NCBI RefSeq assembly: GCF_023016085.1
Contig: NZ_JALKBF010000001.1
Span: 186,001-250,000, forward strand
DNA from: Aliiroseovarius sp. F47248L
GTDB taxonomy: Bacteria > Pseudomonadota > Alphaproteobacteria > Rhodobacterales > Rhodobacteraceae
Direction of reading: 5' to 3'
Length of the DNA stretch: 64,000 nt
Below the pieces are notes generated by a model, which saw nothing but the letters and a program-made list of their open reading frames with translations, ran no database searches and was not told the origin of the DNA. Positions 37,872 through 47,206 of this stretch are shown piece after piece (positions within the stretch are counted from its first letter, which is position 1; every line of letters starts with the position of its first letter). Position numbers and translations under genes: made by a program.

Positions 37872-39344
37872 ATGGATCCCCTTCGCACAGGTTTTCGCGG
37901 TGTTGTCTTTGGATTGGCGCTGGGTACGTCGCCCGTATTGGCGCAGATCGAAACCAAGCAATATGAAGATGGCGCGGTTTATGAAGGGACATTCAAGGGC
38001 GGTGTGCAACACGGCATGGGTACACTGCAACTGCCAACGGGTTACGAATATACCGGAGAGTTCATCGAAGGCGAGATCATCGGACAAGGGGTGGCGCGGT
38101 TTCCCAACGGCTCGATCTATGAAGGCAGTTTTGCCAAGGGCAAACCCGAGGGGTTCGGCAAGATCACTTTCGCTGACGGTTCGACCTTCGAGGGTGATTG
38201 GGTGGATGGCAAGATCAACGGATCGGGGCTGGCGATCTATGCCAACGGCATCAAATACGAAGGCGGATTTCGCAACGCCATGCATCACGGGCAGGGGCGG
38301 CTGCAAAGCCCGACTGGCTATGTCTACGAAGGTGACTGGGTCGCCGGCGTGAAAGAGGGGCGCGGCACCTCAACCTATGCTGACGGTTCGTCGTATGATG
38401 GTGAGATGCGCGCAGGCGAACGTCATGGCACAGGTGTTCTGACCCAAGCGGATGGTATGATTTTCGATGGCACGTGGGAAAAGGGCCAGATGCAGGGTGA
38501 AGGCATCCTGAAACAGGCCAATGGTGACATCTATTCCGGAAACTTCGAAGCGGGGGCCCGTCAGGGGCAGGGTGTGGTCGAATATACCAACGGTGACCGC
38601 TATGAAGGGAGCTTCGAAAATGACAAGCGCCAAGGCCAAGGCGTATTCGAAGGTACTGACGGTTATCGCTATGAGGGCAATTGGGTTGCTGGTGTGATCG
38701 AAGGTGCGGGCAAAGTGACCTATCCCGACGGCTCGGTTTACGAGGGACAGTTTCGCGATGGACTGGCTGACGGTACGGGCATGATCACCTATCCTGACGG
38801 CAACACCTATGAAGGTGAATGGAAAGCTGGCGTGATCGAAGGCAAGGGCGTTGCCCGCTATGCCAATGGCACCGTTTATGACGGCATGTTCAAAGATGCG
38901 CTTTATGACGGGCAGGGCAGTTTAACCACAGCGGATGGAACATCCTACATTGGGGAATGGCAAGCGGGTCAGCCGCACGGGCAAGGCCGCTCAGTCTTCG
39001 CCGATGGTGCGACATATGAAGGTGGGTTTGTTGGGGGGTTGCGTGAAGGCAAGGGCAAATACACTGTTGCCGAAGGGTTTTCGTATGATGGTGAATGGCT
39101 GTCGGGGCTGTTTCACGGGCAGGGTGTGGCGATCTATGCCAATGGCGACCGCTACCAAGGCAGTTTTCAAAAAGGAAAACGTCATGGCGAAGGCGTTGTG
39201 ACCCGTGCTGATGGCAGTCAGGAAGATGGCACATGGGAAGACGGTGTTATTGCCGGGGCAGCCACAACTTCGCCTGCGCCAGAACTTGACAGTACAGCCG
39301 GGGCAGCCGCGGCCGAGGCAAGTACGGACGCCGCTGCCAACTAG
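37872..39344 (+). CDS. secreted MORN-repeat protein
   Basis: 490 residues from ATG 37872, with AGAGG seven bases upstream. The first 23 or so residues are a signal peptide (GVVFGLALGTSPVLAQ). Residues from about 38 to 465 are a nearly perfect run of eighteen 23-residue MORN units (consensus Y-x-G-x-W/F...G-x-G...Y-x-D/N-G) plus a degenerate nineteenth. A low-complexity Ala/Thr tail ends the protein. Bacterial MORN proteins are thought to bind lipids or partners through the repeated beta-hairpins. No enzyme domain is present, and the role is unknown. It stands alone. Confidence 0.92.
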   Translation: MDPLRTGFRGVVFGLALGTSPVLAQIETKQYEDGAVYEGTFKGGVQHGMGTLQLPTGYEYTGEFIEGEIIGQGVARFPNGSIYEGSFAKGKPEGFGKITFADGSTFEGDWVDGKINGSGLAIYANGIKYEGGFRNAMHHGQGRLQSPTGYVYEGDWVAGVKEGRGTSTYADGSSYDGEMRAGERHGTGVLTQADGMIFDGTWEKGQMQGEGILKQANGDIYSGNFEAGARQGQGVVEYTNGDRYEGSFENDKRQGQGVFEGTDGYRYEGNWVAGVIEGAGKVTYPDGSVYEGQFRDGLADGTGMITYPDGNTYEGEWKAGVIEGKGVARYANGTVYDGMFKDALYDGQGSLTTADGTSYIGEWQAGQPHGQGRSVFADGATYEGGFVGGLREGKGKYTVAEGFSYDGEWLSGLFHGQGVAIYANGDRYQGSFQKGKRHGEGVVTRADGSQEDGTWEDGVIAGAATTSPAPELDSTAGAAAAEASTDAAAN

Positions 39345-39394
39345 GTTTAACCCAGCTAATAAGATAAAATGCTTTATCTCGACAAATACCGCCC

Positions 39395-39400
39395 TATAGT
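39395..39400 (+). promoter_or_regulatory. candidate -10 element of the leuA leader transcript
   Basis: TATAGT ends eight bases before the leader ATG, so transcription would begin at or within about one base of that ATG. No convincing -35 box is present at the right distance (CTTTAT). An AGATAAA-ATGC-TTTATCT inverted repeat (39362-39379) overlaps the -35 region and could be an operator. Confidence 0.45.
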
Positions 39401-39407
39401 CGCGCCT

Positions 39408-39479
39408 ATGGCAATGCAGAAACATATCACGACTTCGGGCCCCGCGCTGGGTCTTCTGCTTCTTCTTAGCCGCCTCTGA
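39408..39479 (+). CDS. leuL: leucine-rich leader peptide of the leuA attenuator
   Basis: A 23-codon reading frame ends L-G-L-L-L-L-L-S-R-L-stop, with seven Leu codons in its last ten (CTT, CTG, CTC types). This is the hallmark of leucine attenuation. A 10-bp stem (39473-39482 with 39500-39509) overlaps its stop codon, and an alternative 7-bp pairing (39491-39497 with 39520-39526) is mutually exclusive with it. A perfect 16-bp palindrome (39533-39548) follows, but without a T run. There is no ribosome binding site ahead of the ATG, so the peptide looks leaderless. It is in the right place to sense charged Leu-tRNA for leuA. Confidence 0.8.
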   Translation: MAMQKHITTSGPALGLLLLLSRL

Positions 39480-39548
39480 GCGTGCCGTTTTGGCGCGACC
39501 GCTCAGGGGATCCGCCATACGCGCCACGAACCGGCCCGATATCGGGCC
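39473..39548 (+). promoter_or_regulatory. leuA attenuator RNA region
   Basis: The segment contains mutually exclusive pairings: 39473-39482/39500-39509 (core CTGAGCG/CGCTCAG) against 39491-39497/39520-39526 (TGGCGCG/CGCGCCA). The perfect palindrome GGCCCGATATCGGGCC lies at 39533-39548. This is the 1:2 versus 2:3 logic of classical attenuation. The final element lacks the usual U tract, so the terminating structure is unclear. Confidence 0.6.
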
Positions 39549-39584
39549 ACCAAGGCTAAGACATTTCTACTGAAAGATAAGACT

Positions 39585-41123
39585 ATGACCACCACATCGG
39601 ATCACGTGTTGATTTTCGACACAACTTTGCGTGACGGCGAACAAAGCCCCGGCGCGACCATGACACATGACGAGAAACTGGAAATCGCCGAGATGCTGGA
39701 CGACATGGGCGTCGACATCATCGAAGCTGGTTTCCCGATTGCGTCCGAGGGCGATTTCGCAGCGGTGAGCGAGATTGCGAAACGGTCGAAAAACTCGGTT
39801 ATTTGCGGGCTGAGCCGCGCGAATTTTAAAGACATTGACCGCTGCGCCGAAGCTGTGCGGCATGCCACCAAGCCGCGTATCCACACCTTCATCGGCACCT
39901 CGCCCCTGCACCGAGAAATTCCCAACCTGACCAAAGACGCGATGGCGGATCTGATCCATGAAACCGTGACTCACGCGCGCAATCTGACGGATGATGTGCA
40001 ATGGTCTGCGATGGATGCCACCCGCACCGAGCATGACTATCTGTGCCGGGTGATTGAGATTGCGATCAAAGCGGGCGCCACAACGATCAACATTCCCGAC
40101 ACAGTGGGCTATACCGCCCCGCGTGAAAGCGCCGATCTGATCCGCATGCTGATTGAGAAAGTGCCGGGCGCAGACGAGGTAACCTTCGCCACTCATTGTC
40201 ACAACGATCTGGGCATGGCGACCGCGAACTCGCTGGCGGCGGTTGAGGCTGGGGCGCGCCAGATTGAATGCACCATCAACGGTCTGGGCGAACGCGCGGG
40301 CAATACTGCGCTGGAAGAGGTCGTGATGGCCTTGAAAGTGCGCCACGACATCATGCCGTGGGACACAGGCGTGGATACCACCAAGATCATGAACATCTCG
40401 CGTCGCGTGGCGCAAGTGTCGGGCTTTGCCGTGCAATACAACAAAGCCATCGTTGGCAAAAACGCCTTCGCCCACGAAAGCGGCATTCATCAGGACGGCA
40501 TGCTGAAGAATTCTGAGACGTTCGAGATTATGCGCCCCGAAGATGTGGGTCTGTCTGAAACCAGTCTGGTCTTGGGTAAGCACTCGGGCCGGGCTGCGCT
40601 GCGCGACCGGCTGAACCAGTTGGGCTTTGACATTGGTGACAACCAGTTGAAAGACGTGTTCGTGCGGTTCAAGGAACTGGCAGACCGCAAGAAAGAGGTG
40701 TTTGACGACGACCTGATTGCTCTGATGCGCGACGGGACGGACGCCGCGAATGACCGCATTCAGGTGAAGTTCCTGCGGGTGATCTGCGGGACCGAGGCAC
40801 CGCAATCCGCTGACCTGACATTGGAAATCGACGGCGTGGACCACCAGAAAACCGCCACCGGCGACGGGCCGGTCGATGCGACGTTCAATGCGATCCAGGC
40901 GCTGTTTCCACATGACGCCCGCCTGCAACTGTATCAGGTGCACGCCGTGACCGAAGGGACCGATGCACAGGCAACCGTGTCCGTCCGGATGGAGGAAAAC
41001 GGCAAGATCGTCACCGGTCAGTCTTCCGACACCGATACGGTGGTGGCATCCGCCAAGGCTTATGTGAACGCGCTGAACAACCTGTTGGTGCGGCGCGAGA
41101 AAACCAAGCCCGAAGGCGTTTGA
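39585..41123 (+). CDS. leuA: 2-isopropylmalate synthase
   Basis: 512 residues. The N terminus has IFDTTLRDGEQSPGATMT, the metal- and substrate-binding core of this HMGL-like TIM barrel. HCHNDLGMATANSLAAVEAGA near residue 205 and the inhibitor-binding C-terminal domain complete it. It condenses acetyl-CoA with 2-oxoisovalerate in the first committed step of leucine synthesis. The leucine leader upstream fits end-product control of transcription. The C-terminal regulatory domain should add feedback inhibition. Confidence 0.97.
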   Translation: MTTTSDHVLIFDTTLRDGEQSPGATMTHDEKLEIAEMLDDMGVDIIEAGFPIASEGDFAAVSEIAKRSKNSVICGLSRANFKDIDRCAEAVRHATKPRIHTFIGTSPLHREIPNLTKDAMADLIHETVTHARNLTDDVQWSAMDATRTEHDYLCRVIEIAIKAGATTINIPDTVGYTAPRESADLIRMLIEKVPGADEVTFATHCHNDLGMATANSLAAVEAGARQIECTINGLGERAGNTALEEVVMALKVRHDIMPWDTGVDTTKIMNISRRVAQVSGFAVQYNKAIVGKNAFAHESGIHQDGMLKNSETFEIMRPEDVGLSETSLVLGKHSGRAALRDRLNQLGFDIGDNQLKDVFVRFKELADRKKEVFDDDLIALMRDGTDAANDRIQVKFLRVICGTEAPQSADLTLEIDGVDHQKTATGDGPVDATFNAIQALFPHDARLQLYQVHAVTEGTDAQATVSVRMEENGKIVTGQSSDTDTVVASAKAYVNALNNLLVRREKTKPEGV

Positions 41124-41136
41124 AACATTGACCAAC

Positions 41137-41164
41137 ATACGGGCGGGGCTACACTCGCCCGTAT
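41137..41164 (+). other. 9-bp perfect hairpin between leuA and the MFS gene, including the AT of the MFS start codon
   Basis: ATACGGGCG (41137-41145) is the exact reverse complement of CGCCCGTAT (41156-41164) across a 10-base loop. The right arm ends with the A and T of the MFS ATG at 41163. There is no T run. It could be a leuA 3' end without U tract, or a structure that hides the MFS start codon. Confidence 0.6.
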
Positions 41165-42500
41165 GATACGCGCCCTATCCAACCGTACATATGCCACGCT
41201 GTTCACAGCACAGGTGGTGGCGTTGTTGGGCACCGGGTTGATGACGATCGCTCTAAGTCTTCTGGCCTACAAGCTGGCAGAGGATGCAGCCGGCGCTGTT
41301 CTGGGCACGGCCTTTACGATCAAGATGGTTGCCTATGTCGGACTGTCGCCGGTTCTGGCTGCGATTGCAGAGCGGCTGCCGCGAAAAGCAGTTATGATCG
41401 GTGCCGATCTGGTGCGTGCGGCGGTAGCGCTGGCTATGCCATTCGTTACCGAGGTTTGGCAGATCTATCTTCTGATTTTTATGCTACAAACTGCGTCAGC
41501 CAGTTTCACGCCGGTGTTTCAGGCGACCATCCCTGATGTGCTAACGGATGAAGACGACTACACGCAGGCGCTTTCCCTGTCGCGTCTAGCCTATGACCTT
41601 GAAAACCTTCTCAGCCCAACGCTTGCCGCATTGCTTTTGCTGGTAATCTCGTTCCACGGGCTTTTCGTTGGCACTGTTATAGGATTTCTGGTTTCAGCGG
41701 CTCTTGTGGCGTGGACCTCGCTTCCTCAGCGTGAACAGTCTGCGGAAAAAAGACCGTTTCGAGATCGGCTGACTCGCGGCAGTCGGATATATCTTGCGAC
41801 ACCGCGATTGCGCGGTCTATTGGCGTTGAACCTAACGGCCGCTTCGATTGGGGCTTTTGTTCTGGTCAATTCGGTTGTGCTGGTCCGGTCTGAATACGGG
41901 TTGGGAGAGCGGTCATTGGGTGTCGCTATGGCGGCATTTGGGGGTGGCTCGATGCTGGCAGCGATCTTACTGCCTCGCGTGCTGAAGCGGGCGCGAGAAC
42001 GTGATGTGATGGTGCCGTCCGCATTTGCGCTGATAGCTTTGGCCTTTGCCTTCGCCGCGTTAAGTTGGGGCGCGTCGCTTCCTTCTTGGGGGATTTTCTT
42101 GACAATTTGGGCGCTGATCGGCGGGCTTTACTCGGCGATCCTGACACCTTCTGGGCGGTTGTTGCGCATCTCGGCCCATTCCGAGGATCGTCCGGCAATC
42201 TTTGCGGCGCAGTTCGCTCTGTCTCATGCGTGCTGGCTTGTGACCTATCCCTTGGCAGGTTGGGTCGGTAAAGTTGCGGGTTTGTCGGTTTCACTTCTTA
42301 TGCTTGGTGGGATGGGCGCGCTGGGCGTTCTCGCCGCGATCAGGTTTTGGCCCTCCACGACCGAACGGATCGTCAAACATAGCCATCCCCACCTGCCTCC
42401 TGATCACCCGCACATGAAAGCTTATCACGGTCACGGGCATAGCCATGCACATGCCTTCATCATTGACGATGAGCACAAGGTCTGGCCGACCCACGGTTAA
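41163..42500 (+). CDS. MFS transporter with histidine-rich C-terminal tail
   Basis: 445 residues with about twelve membrane segments of the major facilitator superfamily, resembling the EntS/MFS_3 group. The C-terminal 40 residues are unusual: 13 histidines, including H-S-H-P-H-L-P, H-P-H-M-K and H-G-H-G-H-S-H-A-H-A. This suggests metal binding at the cytosolic face. There is no obvious ribosome binding site and the ATG sits in a hairpin arm, so expression may depend on leuA translation or be leaderless. Substrate unknown. Confidence 0.88.
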   Translation: MIRALSNRTYATLFTAQVVALLGTGLMTIALSLLAYKLAEDAAGAVLGTAFTIKMVAYVGLSPVLAAIAERLPRKAVMIGADLVRAAVALAMPFVTEVWQIYLLIFMLQTASASFTPVFQATIPDVLTDEDDYTQALSLSRLAYDLENLLSPTLAALLLLVISFHGLFVGTVIGFLVSAALVAWTSLPQREQSAEKRPFRDRLTRGSRIYLATPRLRGLLALNLTAASIGAFVLVNSVVLVRSEYGLGERSLGVAMAAFGGGSMLAAILLPRVLKRARERDVMVPSAFALIALAFAFAALSWGASLPSWGIFLTIWALIGGLYSAILTPSGRLLRISAHSEDRPAIFAAQFALSHACWLVTYPLAGWVGKVAGLSVSLLMLGGMGALGVLAAIRFWPSTTERIVKHSHPHLPPDHPHMKAYHGHGHSHAHAFIIDDEHKVWPTHG

Positions 42501-42580
42501 GCAGATGAATGCTTCTTGCAATAACGCAATTTCAGCCTTTCCATCTAAGCAATAAGCCGCTTGTGAATGCGTATTAGGTC

Positions 42581-42609
42581 TTTCACCCAAGCGTGCCGAC
42601 CCTTATATA
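42581..42609 (+). promoter_or_regulatory. candidate promoter of mreB
   Basis: TTTCAC (42581-42586), a 17-base spacer and TATATA (42604-42609) lie about 65 bases before the mreB ATG, in a 174-base intergenic region with no other feature I can support. The -35 match is modest. Confidence 0.4.
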
Positions 42610-42668
42610 TCCATCGGTCTGCGCCCATTTGGGGAATCGCGGACCATAAGGGTATTGAAGCGGGGTAG

Positions 42669-43712
<1,044 letters not shown>

Positions 43713-43767
43713 CTGTCCCGCCCCGTATCGTTGGGGCTGGTCTCGTCCAGTGTGAGCGGAGGCCATC

Positions 43768-44718
43768 TTGGCAAAAAAGAGCAATCAGAGCGACATCTAT
43801 GCCCGCCCGCTGCGCAGGCTGCTGGTCGGGATTCTGATGCTGTGTCTGTTTTTGGTCTTCCTTATCTGGCGCATCGATAGTCCGCGGGTGGAACGCTTTC
43901 GCGCTAATCTGGTGGATCGCGTAGTGCCCAGCTTTGACTGGGCTCTGGTGCCGGTCACGAAACTTGTTGGTATGGTCGAGGATTTTCAATCTTATCAGCG
44001 AATTTACGAGCAGAATCAGGAATTACGCCGCGAGCTGCAGCAGATGAAAGCCTGGAAAGAGGCCGCCCTTCAGCTGGAACAGGAAAACGCGCAGCTCTTA
44101 AACCTGAACAACGTTCGGTTGGACGCACAATTGTCCTATGTCACCGGTGTCGTGTTGACCGACAGCGGGTCGCCGTTTCGCCAATCGGTGCTTCTTAACA
44201 TAGGCGCGCGTGACGGGATCATTGACGGTTGGGCCACGACGGATGGGCTGGGACTGGCGGGCCGTATTTCGGGTGTCGGTCAGAAAACAAGTCGCGTGAT
44301 CCTTTTGACCGACAGCAACAGCCGTGTGCCGATCATCGTCCAGCCGTCAGGCCAGACGGCCTTGTTAGTGGGCGATAACTCGGCTGCGCCACCTATTGAG
44401 TTTCTGGAGGCTCCCGAGAAGGTGCGCCCCGGCGATCGTGTCGTGTCATCGGGCGATGGCGGGGTTTTCCCAGCAGGGCTTTTGGTTGGGCATGTCGCAA
44501 TGGGCACCGATCGACGTTTGCGTGTCCGACTATCAGCCGACTATGAAAGATTGGAATTCCTTCGGGTTCTGCGCAGTCATCCCGGTGAGAAGGTGGATGA
44601 CGACGGGGCGTTGATCGTCTCGACGCCCGCACTTCCCCCGCTTCCAGAACCAACCCTAGAGAGCACGGACCCAGAGGCGCAAGCCGAAGCGCCGGCGACA
44701 GGGGGGACGGACGGATGA
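43768..44718 (+). CDS. mreC: rod shape-determining protein MreC
   Basis: 316 residues. The start is a TTG at 43768 with the strong ribosome binding site GCGGAGG five bases upstream. A single membrane helix (LLVGILMLCLFLVFLIW, about residues 14-30) is followed by a coiled coil (about 75-110) and the periplasmic beta domain (VTGVVLTDSGSPFRQSVLLNIGARDG). A Pro/Glu/Ala-rich tail ends it. MreC links MreB to PBP2 and RodA in the periplasm. The mreD start overlaps its stop by four bases. Confidence 0.95.
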   Translation: MAKKSNQSDIYARPLRRLLVGILMLCLFLVFLIWRIDSPRVERFRANLVDRVVPSFDWALVPVTKLVGMVEDFQSYQRIYEQNQELRRELQQMKAWKEAALQLEQENAQLLNLNNVRLDAQLSYVTGVVLTDSGSPFRQSVLLNIGARDGIIDGWATTDGLGLAGRISGVGQKTSRVILLTDSNSRVPIIVQPSGQTALLVGDNSAAPPIEFLEAPEKVRPGDRVVSSGDGGVFPAGLLVGHVAMGTDRRLRVRLSADYERLEFLRVLRSHPGEKVDDDGALIVSTPALPPLPEPTLESTDPEAQAEAPATGGTDG

Positions 44719-45254
44719 CAGATCATCTTACCCTCATGCGCTGGCTGTTTTCGATCGCGCTTGCCGCAATCGCGGCGGTCGTGCTGTTCGCGCGCCTTTT
44801 GCCGATTGATCTGACGCCGGGGCGGTTTCCCGGCCCAGATATCCTGTTAGCCTTCACGTTTGCCTGGGTGCTACGCCGCCCCGACTATGTGCCGGTCTTG
44901 CTGGTTGCTGTTCTGTTTTTCCTGATGGATATGCTATTATTGCGTGTCCCGGGCGTCTGGCCTCTGATGGTCGTCGCAGGATCGGAATTCCTGCGTCGTC
45001 GCGAATCCGGACTGCGCGAACAGCATTTCCTTGTCGAATGGGGGCTTGTCGCCATGACCCTGTTCGCCATGTTGATTGGGCAACGCGTTCTGTTGGCTGT
45101 GTTCTTCGTCGATCAGGTGCCATTTGGGCGGGAGTTGATGCAACTCATTTCGACGGCTGCGGTCTATCCGTTGGTGGTCTTTGTGTCTGTCTTTCTGCTG
45201 GGTGTGGAAAAACTGCAGCCCGGGGACGATGCAATCACAAGGCAAGCGTCATGA
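44715..45254 (+). CDS. mreD: rod shape-determining protein MreD
   Basis: 179 residues, almost entirely membrane segments (about five helices, for example LFSIALAAIAAVVLFARLL at the start and VYPLVVFVSVFLLGVEKL near the end). The family has little sequence conservation, so position between mreC and mrdA, overlapping both by ATGA, is the main evidence. MreD is a membrane part of the cell-elongation complex. Confidence 0.92.
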   Translation: MTDHLTLMRWLFSIALAAIAAVVLFARLLPIDLTPGRFPGPDILLAFTFAWVLRRPDYVPVLLVAVLFFLMDMLLLRVPGVWPLMVVAGSEFLRRRESGLREQHFLVEWGLVAMTLFAMLIGQRVLLAVFFVDQVPFGRELMQLISTAAVYPLVVFVSVFLLGVEKLQPGDDAITRQAS

Positions 45255-47206
45255 AACGATCGCCAATTGATACCGAAAAAAGTGCCCGGGGCATCACCCG
45301 TCGGGGGTTGTTTCTGGGTGGCTTACAAGTGTCCTTTGCCGCGCTTCTGGTTGGGCGAATGCGGTTTATGCAAGTCGATCAGACCGATGAATACCGCACG
45401 CTCGCCGAAGAAAATCGTATCAAGTTTCAGCTGATCCCACCCGCAAGGGGATTGATCCACGACCGCAATGGAAAATTGATTGCGGGTAACGAACAGAACT
45501 ATCGCATTGTTCTTGTGCGTGAAGATGCGGGTGATCCAGCCAAAGTATTGAACCGGCTTCGAAAAATTATCTGGATCGAGGATGAAGAGGTCGAGCGTAT
45601 CTTGACAGAGATGAAGCGGCGCAGCTCTTTTGTGCCGGTTACAGTGGCGGATCGCGTCGCTTGGGAAGACGTCGCAGAGGTAGCGATTAACGCGCCCGTT
45701 CTACCCGGCATCACCCCCGAAGTCGGCTTGTCGCGCATCTATCCGCGTGCCTCCGATTTTGCACATGTGGTGGGCTATGTTGGTCCGGTGTCCGACTATG
45801 ACCTGGGCAAGCTGGAAGACCCCGACCCGCTTCTGCAAATCCCGCGCTTTCAGATTGGCAAAAGCGGTGTAGAGGCGAAATTGGAGCTGTCATTGCGTGG
45901 TTCTGCCGGCACGCGCGAGGTCGAAGTGAATGCCGTCGGGCGAGAGATGCGTGAGCTGGGGCGCGAAGAAGGGCAAGCGGGGGACAATATCCAGCTTACC
46001 ATTGATGCGGACCTTCAAGCATATGTTCAGGCGCGGATGGCAGGCGAAAGCGCAGCTGCGGTCGTGATGGACACGCATACCGGTGACGTGTTGGCCATTG
46101 GGTCAACGCCATCCTTTGACCCCAACAAGTTTGTACGCGGAATTTCAGGATCGGATTACAAGGCGCTGCTGGATGATCCGTATCGACCGCTCGCGGCGAA
46201 ACCGGCACAGGGCACGTATCCGCCCGGTTCGACCTTCAAGATGGTGACGGCGCTGGCCGCGCTGGAAGAGGGCGTGATCGGCGTCGGAGAAACAGTGAAT
46301 TGCCTTGGCCATGTCGAGGTGCACAAACGTCGGTTCCACTGTTGGAAGCGCGTCGGGCACGGCAAGGTCGACCTAGTGAAAAGCCTGCGCGAAAGCTGTG
46401 ATATCTATTACTATGAGATTGCGCAACGGGTCGGGATCGAGAAGATCGCGGCAATGGCGCGGCGTCTTGGTTTGGGCGATCGTCTTGATCTGCCCTTGTC
46501 AGCCGTCGCTCAGGGCTTGGTTCCGGATAAAGCATGGAAAAGAGAAGCCCGCGGGGCGGATTGGGTGATCGGCGACAGTCTGAATGCAGGAATCGGGCAA
46601 GGCTTCGTGTTGGCATCGCCCTTGCAACTGGCTGTGATGACGTCGCGGATCGCAACGGGTCAATCTATCTCTCCACGTGTGGTGCGCGCAATCAATGGGG
46701 TCGAGCAACCCATCCTGAACGGCGGACCGCTTGGCATCGGGCAAGACAGTCTGCAATTCATTCGGCAGGGGATGTACGAGGTGGTGAACGCCAAACGTGG
46801 CACAGGTGGGCGATCCAAGATCGTGGCCGATGGTCTGCGCATGGCTGGCAAGACCGGCACCAGTCAGGTGCGCAACATCACCAAGGCCGAACGCGCGCGC
46901 GGTGTTACACGCAACGAAGACTTGCCGTGGAACCGTCGCGATCACGCGCTTTTTGTCTGCTATGCCCCCGCCGAAGCGCCGCGATATGCGGTGTCTGTGG
47001 TTGTTGAGCATGGCGGAGGCGGGTCAACAGCCGCCGCCCCGATTGCACGCGATATCCTGCTGCAAACTGTTTACGAAGGCGAACCGCCGCTGGAGGCCTA
47101 TCCTTCCAGCCAACGTGGCACCATTCGGTCGCGCCAACGCGAGATCGAGGAGATGTTGAGCCGCCCCCCCGCTGAGCGCTTTGTAGATCGGAACGATCAG
47201 GCATGA
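45251..47206 (+). CDS. mrdA: penicillin-binding protein 2 (elongation transpeptidase)
   Basis: 651 residues starting at ATG 45251, overlapping the mreD stop (ATGA). A single N-terminal membrane anchor (LFLGGLQVSFAALLVGRM, about 20-37) precedes the dimerisation domain (PARGLIHDRNGKLIAGNEQNYR). The transpeptidase has S327-T-F-K330 (P-P-G-S-T-F-K), the S-C-D motif in RESCDIYYYEIAQR, and K534-T-G in MAGKTGTSQV. It cross-links peptidoglycan during elongation together with RodA, which is encoded next. Confidence 0.96.
   Translation: MKRSPIDTEKSARGITRRGLFLGGLQVSFAALLVGRMRFMQVDQTDEYRTLAEENRIKFQLIPPARGLIHDRNGKLIAGNEQNYRIVLVREDAGDPAKVLNRLRKIIWIEDEEVERILTEMKRRSSFVPVTVADRVAWEDVAEVAINAPVLPGITPEVGLSRIYPRASDFAHVVGYVGPVSDYDLGKLEDPDPLLQIPRFQIGKSGVEAKLELSLRGSAGTREVEVNAVGREMRELGREEGQAGDNIQLTIDADLQAYVQARMAGESAAAVVMDTHTGDVLAIGSTPSFDPNKFVRGISGSDYKALLDDPYRPLAAKPAQGTYPPGSTFKMVTALAALEEGVIGVGETVNCLGHVEVHKRRFHCWKRVGHGKVDLVKSLRESCDIYYYEIAQRVGIEKIAAMARRLGLGDRLDLPLSAVAQGLVPDKAWKREARGADWVIGDSLNAGIGQGFVLASPLQLAVMTSRIATGQSISPRVVRAINGVEQPILNGGPLGIGQDSLQFIRQGMYEVVNAKRGTGGRSKIVADGLRMAGKTGTSQVRNITKAERARGVTRNEDLPWNRRDHALFVCYAPAEAPRYAVSVVVEHGGGGSTAAAPIARDILLQTVYEGEPPLEAYPSSQRGTIRSRQREIEEMLSRPPAERFVDRNDQA

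Noticed and set aside
39567..41138. A 523-residue open frame antisense to leuA
   Set aside because: It mirrors leuA over its full length, has a His/Arg/Gly-rich shadow composition and matches no family. leuA itself has all catalytic motifs.
43720..43737. Terminator after mreB
   Set aside because: The stem is only 5 bp (GCCCC/GGGGC) with no T run. It is kept as a possible weak structure within the mreB-mreC junction, not a terminator.
45038..45250. 71-residue extension of PBP2 into mreD
   Set aside because: It would run out of frame through mreD. ATG 45251 gives the normal anchor and the ATGA overlap seen throughout the operon.
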